From assembly GCF_004522095.1 (NCBI RefSeq), contig NZ_SPUI01000003.1, positions 1,339,955-1,403,954 on the forward strand: a DNA stretch of 64,000 nt, in the 5' to 3' direction. Shown piece by piece: positions 17,036-23,879 of the stretch (within the stretch, counting starts at the first letter, position 1; each line of letters begins with the position of its first letter). Made by a program: the position numbers and the translations under genes. This stretch comes from Nocardioides sp. 503. GTDB lineage: Bacteria > Actinomycetota > Actinomycetes > Propionibacteriales > Nocardioidaceae. The notes below the pieces were generated by a model. It did not search any database. It saw only the letters and a program-made list of their open reading frames with translations, and was not told the DNA's origin.

Positions 17036-18112
17036 ATGGTTGAGATCCTGCTGCGGCCGCTGGCCGACGCCTTCATGCAGGTAGGGGTCTTCGTCGCTCT
17101 CCTCGTGGCGCCGTTCGGCTGGGCCCGCTACCGCTGGGGGCACCGGCTCGACGACGCCCTCGTGCGGCACCGCCGCCTCGGCCCCCTCGTGGCCGCGGCG
17201 CTGACGGTGCCGCCCGGGTGCGGCGGTGCCATCATCGTGATGGCGGTCTACTCCCGGGGGGCCGTGTCCTACGGTGCCGCGATCGCGGCCCTCGTGGCCA
17301 CGATGGGCGACGCCTCCTGGGTGCTGCTCGCGGCCGACCCCGTGCTGACCCTGCAGCTCAAGGTGCTGCTGGTCGTCACCGGGGCGGCCGCGGGGTACGT
17401 CGTCGACGCTCTCGGGATCGCGCCCCGGCTGCGGCACGGGGCCGCCGTCGCCGAGCAGCGCCCGGCGCGGCCGGCACCCGTCGTGCTGCCTCCCGCGCCG
17501 GTGCGGCTGGCCTCGGCCACCCGGCTGCACGAGCTGGGCGTCCTGCCCGCGCTCCTGTGGCTGACCCTCGGCACCGGGGCGACCGTCAGCGTCCCGGTCA
17601 CCTTCCAGCTGCTCCAGCCAGACAACCTCTACCTGGTGCTCGGTGTCGCCGGGACCCTGCTGGCCGTCGTCGCGTTCGCGCGCGGCGGGGGCAAGCTGGC
17701 CGACGACGACACCGAGTCGGCCCACCCGACGTCGATGACCCAGGTCCTGCGCCACGGCGGCCACGAGATCGCGTTCGTCACCGTGTGGGTCGCCGTGGCC
17801 TACGTGACCTGGTCGGTGGTGTCCCACACGACCGGCTTCGACGGCTCCCAGCTCCCGCTGTTCGGCGTCGCCGGCGTCCTCGTGGGTGCGCTGATCGGGC
17901 TGGTCCCGGGGTGCGCCATCCAGATCGTCTTCGCCGGCATCTTCCTCGCCGGGGGCATGCCGCTGCCCACGCTGGTCGCCAACACGATCAGCCAGGACGG
18001 CGACGCGCTGCTGCCCCTGCTGGCCCTCGAGCACCGCTCCGCCCTGCTGGCGACCGTGCTCACCACCGTCCCGGCGCTCCTCGTCGGCTCGGCCCTGCTC
18101 GTCCTCACCTGA
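17036..18112 (+). CDS. Putative manganese (heavy-metal) exporter, 10-TM ArsP_2-like family
   Basis: Polytopic membrane protein of 358 residues with about ten hydrophobic segments arranged as two similar halves. Each half carries a PGC motif in a membrane loop, followed by a second conserved stretch: VPPGCGGAIIVMAV then ATMGDASWVLL in the first, VPGCAIQIVFAGI then NTISQDGDALLPLL in the second. This pattern matches the putative manganese/arsenic efflux family. A middle cytosolic loop (about 135-160) is Pro/Ala-rich. The ATG at 17036 follows GAGGAGAG. Manganese rather than arsenic is favoured by the catalase gene just upstream (inference). Confidence 0.8.
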   Translation: MVEILLRPLADAFMQVGVFVALLVAPFGWARYRWGHRLDDALVRHRRLGPLVAAALTVPPGCGGAIIVMAVYSRGAVSYGAAIAALVATMGDASWVLLAADPVLTLQLKVLLVVTGAAAGYVVDALGIAPRLRHGAAVAEQRPARPAPVVLPPAPVRLASATRLHELGVLPALLWLTLGTGATVSVPVTFQLLQPDNLYLVLGVAGTLLAVVAFARGGGKLADDDTESAHPTSMTQVLRHGGHEIAFVTVWVAVAYVTWSVVSHTTGFDGSQLPLFGVAGVLVGALIGLVPGCAIQIVFAGIFLAGGMPLPTLVANTISQDGDALLPLLALEHRSALLATVLTTVPALLVGSALLVLT

Positions 18113-18129
18113 CACCTGCGGAGGTCTCC

Positions 18130-18375
18130 ATGCACAGCACGCTCGGCACGACCCGGCTCCACCTGCTCCTCGCCGCGACCGCGGCGCTGACCGGCACGAC
18201 GTACGGCCTCGCGGTGGCGCTCGGCGTCCTCGTCGTGGTCGCCCTGCGGCTCGCCGCGCGCGAGCTCGTGGCGAGAGAGGTCTCAGCCCCAGTGGGTGCT
18301 GGGGTGCTCGCCCCGGCGCAGCACGCCCACGTGCTCGATGCGGCCGGCCGCCCGCGCCATCGCCTGGCTGGCTGA
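18130..18375 (+). CDS. Small membrane protein, hypothetical
   Basis: An 81-codon gene 17 bp after the exporter stop codon, with GGAGG before the ATG. One or two hydrophobic segments lie at residues 10-45 (HLLLAATAALTGTTYGLAV, LGVLVVVALRLAA). The C-terminal 31 codons overlap the 3' end of the convergent hemerythrin-like gene and look low-complexity, so the real protein may have been extended by loss of an earlier stop. No family is recognised. It is the probable third gene of the Mn catalase operon. Confidence 0.5.
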   Translation: MHSTLGTTRLHLLLAATAALTGTTYGLAVALGVLVVVALRLAARELVAREVSAPVGAGVLAPAQHAHVLDAAGRPRHRLAG

Positions 18376-18990
18376 GCGCAGCCGCGCGGAGGTCGGGTCG
18401 GGGGTACGCCGGGCGGCGGCGTCCACCAGATCGCGACCGTGGTCGATCACGGTCAGCGGCAGCGCGGCCAGCGCGTTGCCCGGAGGTCGGCGCGCGACGA
18501 CGCGGTGCGGCCGCGTCGGCGCGGTGCGCCGTACGACCTCCCACGCGACGCCGAGCTGCCGCAGCCGGCTGGGCGGCACGGCCCCCTGCAGCCGCGGGAG
18601 CAGCCGGTCCTCCTCGTCGCGCACGTCCTCGCGCAGCACCTCCACCAGGCGGTCGAGGGCGGAGCACCGCTCGGCCGCGTCGAGCTCGTCGCTCTCGAGG
18701 CGCACCCAGATCTCGTTGACCTCCTGGTGCTCCTGCTCGACCTGCAGGGTCAGCTCCTCGCCGTCGGGCAGGACGCGCCGCAGCTCGGGCCACAGCACCG
18801 ACTCCTCGGCGAAGGCGTGCGGGAAGACCAGCCGCGCGATCGCGTGCAGGACCCGCTCCTGGGCCGAGCCGGACGTGCCCTCGAGCTCCTGGAGGAGGCG
18901 GTCGAGGCGGACGTGGTCGCGCTTCTGGCGGGCCAGGACGCTCCACGGTCCGCCGAGCTGCTCGACGGACTGGTCGGCGAGGGAGGGCAT
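18283..18990 (-). CDS. Hemerythrin HHE domain protein
   Basis: A 235-residue cytosolic protein. The N-terminal 140 residues fit the hemerythrin-like four-helix bundle with candidate iron ligands His26 (RDHVRLD), His58 and Glu62/63 (FPHAFAEE), His88 (EQEHQEV) and Glu126/127. The position that is usually the fourth histidine (LREHVEEEE pattern) is Asp122 (LREDVRDEE), so metal binding may be altered. The C-terminal 95 residues are Arg/Ala-rich with no recognised fold. AGGAG precedes the ATG. A role in oxygen, NO or peroxide handling is usual for the family and fits the nearby catalase. Confidence 0.83.
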   Translation of the reverse strand: MPSLADQSVEQLGGPWSVLARQKRDHVRLDRLLQELEGTSGSAQERVLHAIARLVFPHAFAEESVLWPELRRVLPDGEELTLQVEQEHQEVNEIWVRLESDELDAAERCSALDRLVEVLREDVRDEEDRLLPRLQGAVPPSRLRQLGVAWEVVRRTAPTRPHRVVARRPPGNALAALPLTVIDHGRDLVDAAARRTPDPTSARLRSASQAMARAAGRIEHVGVLRRGEHPSTHWG

Positions 18991-19072
18991 GGGGATCTCC
19001 TGAGGTGGGGGACCGGGTGGTACCCCGGGCGCGGTCCGCCATTCGGCCCCCCCACTCTGCGTGCGGGGAGGC

Positions 19073-20026
19073 CTAGCCCGCGGCGTCGGCGAGGCGCCTG
19101 GACAGGCGGGCGCAGGCCTCGCGCAGCTCGGGCGGCCCGACCACGGTGACGTCGGCGTCGAAGCGCGCGACCGCCGCGGCCAGGCCGGTCCAGGACCACG
19201 AGCCGAGGACGAGCCGGCAGCGGTCGGGACCGAGCTCCTCGACCACCCCGTCCATCGCGTACGGCGTGACGTCGCGGGCGGGCAGCGCGAGGACCACCTC
19301 GCCCGTGCACGGCCAGTCGCCGGGACCGTCGGCCCCGCGGAACCGGCCGGCGACGAACGCCCCGACGTCGCCGCCGGGCACCTCGCGCGGGGTGAAGCGC
19401 GGGCCGGTGGGGGTGCGCGGCGTCATCCGGTCGGCGCGGAAGGTGCGCCAGTCGTCGCGGTCGAGGTCCCAGGCGAGCAGGTACCAGCGCCCGCCGCGCG
19501 ACACCAGGTGGTGCGGCTCCGCGCGACGGGGAGGGGCGTCGTCCTCGGGTGGGCCGTAGTCGAAGCGCAGCACCTCGTGGGCGGAGATCGCGGCGGTGAC
19601 CGCGACCAGGACGTCGGGGTCCACCGCGTCCGGCCGGGCGCCCACCGCGCTGACCTGGACCGCGTCGATGCGGTGGCGCAGCCGCGAGGGCATCACCTGC
19701 CGCAGCGTCGTGAGCGCCCGGGCCGCGGCCTCCTCCACGCCGGCGCCGCTCGCGGCCACGACCCGCAGGGCGACGGCCAGCGCGACGGCCTGCTCGTCGT
19801 CGAACAGCAGGGGCGGCAGCGCGGTGCCCGCGTCGAGCCGGTAGCCGCCGTCCGGACCCTTCACGGCGTGCACGCGGTAGCCCAGCTCGCGCAGGCTGTC
19901 GACGTCGCGCCGCACGGTGCGGGGGCTGACCTCGAGCCGCTCGGCGAGCAGCTGACCGGGCCAGTCGCGGCGTACCTGCAGCAGCGAGAGCAGCGCCAGC
20001 AGCCGGGCGGAGGGTCCGTTCGTCAT
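19073..20026 (-). CDS. YafY-like HTH/WYL-domain transcriptional regulator
   Basis: A 317-residue regulator. A DeoR/HTH_11-like winged helix lies at 5-60 (LLALLSLLQVRRDWP, VSPRTVRRDVDSLRELGY). A WYL ligand-sensing domain spans about 130-210 with the diagnostic RWYLLAWD, followed by a WCX-like C-terminal region. It is divergent from a VOC-fold protein, the usual partner of this regulator type. An inverted repeat in the 103-bp gap is a candidate operator. Confidence 0.93.
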   Translation of the reverse strand: MTNGPSARLLALLSLLQVRRDWPGQLLAERLEVSPRTVRRDVDSLRELGYRVHAVKGPDGGYRLDAGTALPPLLFDDEQAVALAVALRVVAASGAGVEEAAARALTTLRQVMPSRLRHRIDAVQVSAVGARPDAVDPDVLVAVTAAISAHEVLRFDYGPPEDDAPPRRAEPHHLVSRGGRWYLLAWDLDRDDWRTFRADRMTPRTPTGPRFTPREVPGGDVGAFVAGRFRGADGPGDWPCTGEVVLALPARDVTPYAMDGVVEELGPDRCRLVLGSWSWTGLAAAVARFDADVTVVGPPELREACARLSRRLADAAG

Positions 20027-20044
20027 GACCTCATCCTCGCGCAG

Positions 20045-20069
20045 GTAGCGGACAGGATCCGACCGCTAC
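20045..20069. promoter_or_regulatory. Inverted repeat between WYL regulator and VOC gene
   Basis: GTAGCGG-11 bp-CCGCTAC, perfect 7-bp arms 19 bp from the regulator start and 60 bp from the VOC start. Candidate autoregulatory and target operator for the WYL protein. Confidence 0.5.
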
Positions 20070-20129
20070 TCCCGTCAATCTCTCCCCAGTGCCCCGGACG
20101 GACCGGGGCCACATCTGCGAGGAGAACCC

Positions 20130-20549
20130 ATGAGCATCACCACCGTCGCCCACCTCAACCTCCGCGGCGACGCCCGCGCCGCGCTCGAGCTCTACCGCTC
20201 GGTCTTCGGCGGCGACCTGGTCGCCGTCACCTACCGCGACGCGCACAGCGTCACCGAGCCCGACGAGGCCGACTGGGTCATGTGGGGGGAGGTCCGCTCC
20301 GAGGCCGGCTTCCACGTCATGGCCTACGACGTCCCGTCGGCCCGCCCGTGGAGCCGTGGCGAGGACCCGTTCTTCGTGTCGGTGCGCGGCACCGACCCGG
20401 CCGAGCTGACGGCGTACTGGGAGAAGCTCGGTGACGGCGCGACCGTGGTCGTGCCGCTCGCGCCGGCCGCGTGGTCCCCGCTCTACGGGATGCTCACCGA
20501 CCGCTTCGGCGTCACCTGGGTCCTCGACGTGGCCGTCGCCTACGCGTAG
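20130..20549 (+). CDS. VOC-family (PhnB-like) protein
   Basis: A 139-residue glyoxalase/bleomycin-resistance superfamily protein of the PhnB/YjdN type (HLNLRGDARAALELYRSVFGG at the N-terminus, YGMLTDRFGVTWVLDV at the C-terminus). PhnB-like proteins often lack classical glyoxalase activity, and the biochemical role is unknown. Good RBS (GAGGAGAACCC). The divergent WYL regulator probably controls it. Its 3' end overlaps the convergent aldo/keto reductase by 10 bp. Confidence 0.9.
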   Translation: MSITTVAHLNLRGDARAALELYRSVFGGDLVAVTYRDAHSVTEPDEADWVMWGEVRSEAGFHVMAYDVPSARPWSRGEDPFFVSVRGTDPAELTAYWEKLGDGATVVVPLAPAAWSPLYGMLTDRFGVTWVLDVAVAYA

Positions 20550-21511
20550 CCCGACGGCAGGCGAGGCGTGTAGGCCTCCTCCAGCGAGGCCACCTGGTCG
20601 TCGGTGAGCTCGAGGTCGAGGGCCGCGGCGGCGTCGGCGAGGTGGTGCTCCTTGGTGGGCCCCACGATCGGGGCGTCCACCGACGGGTGCCGGAGCACCC
20701 AGGCGAGGGCCACCTGGGCCATCGGGACGCCGTGCTCCTCGGCCACCCGGCCGACGGCCGCGACGATCGGCTGGTTGGCCTCGTCGACGTAGCGCTGGCC
20801 CATCGGGTCGTTCTCCGAGCGGAGGGTCTGCTCGCCCCACGGCCGGGCGAGCCGGCCCTTCGCCAGGGGGCTCCACGGGATGCTGCCGACGCCCTGGTGG
20901 GCGAGCAGGCCGAACATCTCGCGCTCCTCCTCGCGCTGGAGCAGGCTGTACTGGTTCTGCATCGACACGAACCTGGTCCAGCCGCCCAGGTCGGCGGCGT
21001 GCTGCATGGTGGCGAACTGCCACGCGTGCATCGAGGAGGCGCCGAGGTAGCGGACCTTGCCGGCGCGCACGACGTCGTGCAGGGCCTCCATCGTCTCCTC
21101 GACGGGAGTGTCCGGGTCGAAGCGGTGGATCTGGTAGAGGTCGACGTAGTCGGTGCCGAGCCGGGTGAGCGAGGCGTCGACCTGCTCCAGGATCGCCTTG
21201 CGGGACAGGCCGGAGCCGCCCGGGCCGTCGTGCATCGGGAAGAAGACCTTGGTCGCCAGCACCACGTCCTCGCGGCGGCTGTAGCGCGCGATGGCGCGGC
21301 CGGTGATCTCCTCCGACGTGCCGGCGCTGTAGACGTTGGCGGTGTCCCAGAAGGTGATGCCCAGCTCGACGGCCTGACGGAAAATCGGCTCCGCCGCGTC
21401 GTCGCCGAGCGCCCAGCCGTGGGCGCCGCGCGAGGTGTCGCCGAAGCTCATGCAGCCCAGCGCGATGCGGCTGACCTTGAGGCCCGAGCCGCCGAGACGG
21501 GTGTAGTCCAT
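20540..21511 (-). CDS. Aldo/keto reductase
   Basis: NADPH-dependent TIM-barrel oxidoreductase of 323 residues, similar to the YakC/Tas-like branch. Catalytic tetrad: Asp56 and Tyr61 (DTANVYSAG), Lys88 (ATKVFF), His129 (YQIHRFD). The C-terminal cofactor region contains VDAPIVGPTKEHHL. The physiological carbonyl substrate is not evident. Upstream lies a long palindrome that could belong to its promoter. Confidence 0.93.
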   Translation of the reverse strand: MDYTRLGGSGLKVSRIALGCMSFGDTSRGAHGWALGDDAAEPIFRQAVELGITFWDTANVYSAGTSEEITGRAIARYSRREDVVLATKVFFPMHDGPGGSGLSRKAILEQVDASLTRLGTDYVDLYQIHRFDPDTPVEETMEALHDVVRAGKVRYLGASSMHAWQFATMQHAADLGGWTRFVSMQNQYSLLQREEEREMFGLLAHQGVGSIPWSPLAKGRLARPWGEQTLRSENDPMGQRYVDEANQPIVAAVGRVAEEHGVPMAQVALAWVLRHPSVDAPIVGPTKEHHLADAAAALDLELTDDQVASLEEAYTPRLPSGYA

Positions 21512-21582
21512 GTCCTGCTCCTTGGGTGTCCGAGAGGTGCTTCCACCGTAGGCGGCCCGTGGGGAGGTCCTACCCCGAGCCG

Positions 21583-21614
21583 GTGAGAATCACCGGGTAC
21601 CCGGTGAAACTCAC
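21583..21614. promoter_or_regulatory. Long near-perfect palindrome upstream of the aldo/keto reductase
   Basis: GTGAG-AA-TCACCGGGT faces ACCCGGTGA-AA-CTCAC: 16-bp arms with two mismatches and a perfect 18-bp core. It sits 72 bp before the aldo/keto reductase start (minus) and 48 bp before the first small-membrane-protein start (plus). Candidate operator serving either gene. The regulator is unknown. Confidence 0.5.
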
Positions 21615-21662
21615 GCTTCCTGTAGGAAACTTCGTACGGGAAGCAGGAGTTTCTCGACGGCC

Positions 21663-21980
21663 GTGTGGCGGGTGGGAAGGGCGGGACGGGTGCCTGGGAC
21701 GACGAGCACCGCCGCGATGATGTGGCTGCTGGTGCGCGGGGCGCTGTACGTCGCCGTCGCCGTCGTCCTCTCCCAGTACTACTGGCCGGAGCCGGCCCCG
21801 CCGGACGGTGGCAGCGGGGACGGGGTCCTCTACGAGATCGACGAGTTCATGTCCGCGGGCGCCATCGCGATCATGACGGGCGCCGCGGTGGCGCTCGGCG
21901 AGCTCGCCGCCCACCTCCACGGCGATCATGACGGGCGCCGCGGTGGCGCTCGGCGAGCTCGCCGCCCACCTCCACCGTGA
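21663..21980 (+). CDS. Small membrane protein, frame-shifted by a 54-bp duplication
   Basis: A 105-codon reading frame with one membrane segment (WLLVRGALYVAVAVVL, about 21-36), an acidic/Pro loop, and a second hydrophobic segment ending GAAVALGELAAHLH. A 54-bp direct duplication with a 55-bp period follows, so translation shifts into a run of Gly/Arg/Pro codons and stops at 21980. Without one copy the frame would continue as HRDRRRRLAAAHGTG and stop at 22030-22032, giving a 104-residue protein like the intact paralogue at 22208. The start is uncertain: GTG 21663 (GCAGGAG about 14 nt upstream) or ATG 21717/21720. Function unknown. Confidence 0.6.
   Translation: MWRVGRAGRVPGTTSTAAMMWLLVRGALYVAVAVVLSQYYWPEPAPPDGGSGDGVLYEIDEFMSAGAIAIMTGAAVALGELAAHLHGDHDGRRGGARRARRPPPP
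21867..21975. repeat. 54-bp direct tandem duplication
   Basis: Bases 21867-21920 and 21922-21975 are identical over 54 bp with one base between them, giving a 55-bp period. Perfect identity points to a very recent event. As 55 is not a multiple of three, it shifts the frame of the enclosing gene. Confidence 0.97.
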
Positions 21981-22207
21981 CCGCCGCCGGCGACTGGCCG
22001 CAGCCCACGGGACCGGCGCCGTCCGAGGCTGAGGCGCTCCCCGCCGGCGAACCTCCGGACGGAAAGCGCGGCGAGCCCTCCACCCTGACGCTGGTCTAGG
22101 CCGATCGACCTGCTCGCACGAAGGACCCTCACGTCCGGCGCGTGCCCCGCAGACTGTGACGCGGACCTGAGTGCTCGCTCGCAGCGCTGGTCGGCAGGAG
22201 TCACGAC

Positions 22208-22477
22208 GTGGCACCCTCGGTGGCGGACCGGTTCCTGGCCTGGCGCTGGCTGCTGTACGTCGTGGTCGTGGTCGTGGTGGCGTGGCTGCTCTGGCCGGAT
22301 GCTCCACAGTCGGGCGACGACCCCGACATCGACGACGACGGTGCCCTCCACGAGTGGATCCAGCTGCTCGCACTCGCGGCCGCCCTGGTGGTGGGCGCCG
22401 TCGTCGCACTCCTGGGGGAGCTGGCCGCTCACCGCCGTGCTGCTCGGGGGCGTCGCGAGGTCACGCACTCGCTGTAA
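22208..22477 (+). CDS. Small membrane protein, intact paralogue
   Basis: An 89-codon gene with a strong RBS (GGCAGGAG, 7 nt before GTG). Two predicted membrane segments: WLLYVVVVVVVAWLLW (14-29), and IQLLALAAALVVGAVVALLG (about 50-69), the latter preceded by an acidic loop. It ends GELAAH plus a basic tail. It shares layout and short motifs with the upstream frame-shifted gene: WLL, a YV-rich core, WP, an acidic DDG loop, GAxVALxGELAAH, basic tail. The two are therefore tandem paralogues. No family or function recognised. Confidence 0.7.
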   Translation: MAPSVADRFLAWRWLLYVVVVVVVAWLLWPDAPQSGDDPDIDDDGALHEWIQLLALAAALVVGAVVALLGELAAHRRAARGRREVTHSL

Positions 22478-22496
22478 CGCGGAGTTATCTGCTCTG

Positions 22497-22518
22497 CGGC
22501 CCCCCTGCAGGGGAGCCG
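22497..22518. terminator. Hairpin between convergent small gene and ROK gene
   Basis: CGGC-C-CCCC TGCA GGGG-A-GCCG folds into a short GC-rich hairpin 20 bp after the small-gene stop codon and 54 bp past the end of the convergent ROK gene. Weak evidence for bidirectional termination. Confidence 0.4.
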
Positions 22519-22572
22519 AGGAGCCGACAGAGGGGCACCAGACGCGCCGTCGCGGGGACCCGTACGCCGCCG

Positions 22573-23727
22573 TCAGGCGCGCAGCTTGGCGTTGACCGCG
22601 TCGGGGGAGAACTGCTGGTCGACGACCAGGCGGGTGAGGCCGGCGACGGCGGCGTCCTCGCCGAGGGTGCCGAGCTGGAGCGCCATGTGGCGGGTGGCGC
22701 GGGGCAGGGCCAGGCGGTAGAGGGTCTCGCGGATCCCGGCGAGCAGCGAGGCGGAGGCCAGCGCGCCGCCGATGAGCACCACCTCGGGGTTGAGCAGGCA
22801 CACGACGGTCGCCATGACCTCGCCGATGCGCTGGCCGGCCTCCTGGGTGAGCCGGGCCGCCTCGGCGTTGCCGGCCTGGAGGAGCTGGCGCACCTCGCGC
22901 CCGGACGTCGCCGGGATGCCGAGAGCGGTGAGCTCCGCGGCCACCGCGCGGCCGCTGGCCACGGCGGCGAGGCAGCCGGTGAGGCCGCACTGGCAGCGGG
23001 CGTCGGAGCGCGGTGAGACGCGGACGTGGCCGATGTCGCCGGCCCCGCCGTCGACGCCGCTGTAGGAGCGGCCGTCGATGACGATGCCGGTGCCGATGCC
23101 CGTGGAGACCTTCACCAGGCAGAGCGAGCGGACGTGGGAGTAGCCGGCGGCGTACTCGCCCATGGCGGCGGCGTCCGCGTCGTTGGCCGTGAGGACGGGG
23201 ACGCCGGGCAGCGCGCTCTGCAGGTGCTCGGCGATGGGGTAGGCGTCCCAGCCGGGCAGGATCGGCGGCTGGCTCGGGCGGCCGGACTCGGGGTCGACGG
23301 GACCGGGCAGGCTCAGCCCCAGACCGCACAGGTGCTCGACGCCGACGTCGTGCTTGCCCAGGAGCGCGCCTGCGGCCGCGGCGATCCGGTCGAGCACCGC
23401 GGAGGGGCCCTCCTCGACGGCCACGTCGATGGAGTCCTCCGCGAGCACCGCGCCGCCGAGGTCGGTGATCGCGATGCGGGTGTGGGTGGTGTCGATCGCG
23501 GTGACGAGCACGTGGGACTGCGAGGTGTTGAACTCCAGGCTGCGCCGACGGCGCCCGCCGGTGGCCTCGGTGGTCGGGCCCTCGACGATCATCCCGGCGG
23601 CGAGCAGGGCGTCGATGCGCTGGGTGATCGTCATCCGCGACAGGCCGGTGACCGCGAGGACGTCGCCGCGGGTGCCGGCGCGGCCGTGGCGGATCAGGTC
23701 GAGCACGTCGCCGGGGCCGGTGGGCAT
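22573..23727 (-). CDS. ROK-family regulator of the glycoside operon
   Basis: Sugar-responsive ROK repressor of 384 residues. The winged HTH is at about 5-60 (TRGDVLAVTGLSRMTITQR). The ROK fold has TAIDTTHTRIA, TANDADAAAMGE and the Cys cluster CQCGLTGC. The ATG at 23727 is preferred (AGAGGGG upstream); the frame is open to 23835 but that would run through the shared promoter. It is divergent from the sugar ABC operon and is its likely regulator. The ligand is probably a sugar or glycoside from that pathway. Confidence 0.92.
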   Translation of the reverse strand: MPTGPGDVLDLIRHGRAGTRGDVLAVTGLSRMTITQRIDALLAAGMIVEGPTTEATGGRRRRSLEFNTSQSHVLVTAIDTTHTRIAITDLGGAVLAEDSIDVAVEEGPSAVLDRIAAAAGALLGKHDVGVEHLCGLGLSLPGPVDPESGRPSQPPILPGWDAYPIAEHLQSALPGVPVLTANDADAAAMGEYAAGYSHVRSLCLVKVSTGIGTGIVIDGRSYSGVDGGAGDIGHVRVSPRSDARCQCGLTGCLAAVASGRAVAAELTALGIPATSGREVRQLLQAGNAEAARLTQEAGQRIGEVMATVVCLLNPEVVLIGGALASASLLAGIRETLYRLALPRATRHMALQLGTLGEDAAVAGLTRLVVDQQFSPDAVNAKLRA

Positions 23728-23817
23728 CGGGCACCCCTCTCTGCCGGTCCGTGGGGCGCGAACGGGCCATCCAAGCACCGTTGCGGACCCTGAGTATAAC
23801 GAGCGCGCAACAAATGC

Positions 23818-23852
23818 TTGACAGATATACGACATAGGTCCAATGTCTGGAC
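23818..23852 (+). promoter_or_regulatory. Promoter and candidate ROK operator of the glycoside operon
   Basis: TTGACA (23818-23823) is followed after 17 bp by CAATGT, a plausible -35/-10 pair for the binding-protein gene. The inverted repeat GTCCA-ATGTC-TGGAC (23838-23852) covers the -10, as expected for a repressor site. The binding protein is inferred to be the adjacent ROK regulator. Confidence 0.55.
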
Positions 23853-23879
23853 AAAACTATCCGAACTCCCGGAGGCCTC

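Noticed and set aside
14356..17076. Continuous minus-strand frame that would fuse the response regulator to sequence opposite the Mn catalase
   Set aside because: Only the last 216 codons show protein-like sequence. The rest is antisense to the SARP and catalase region and has no motif. The real start is near 15006.
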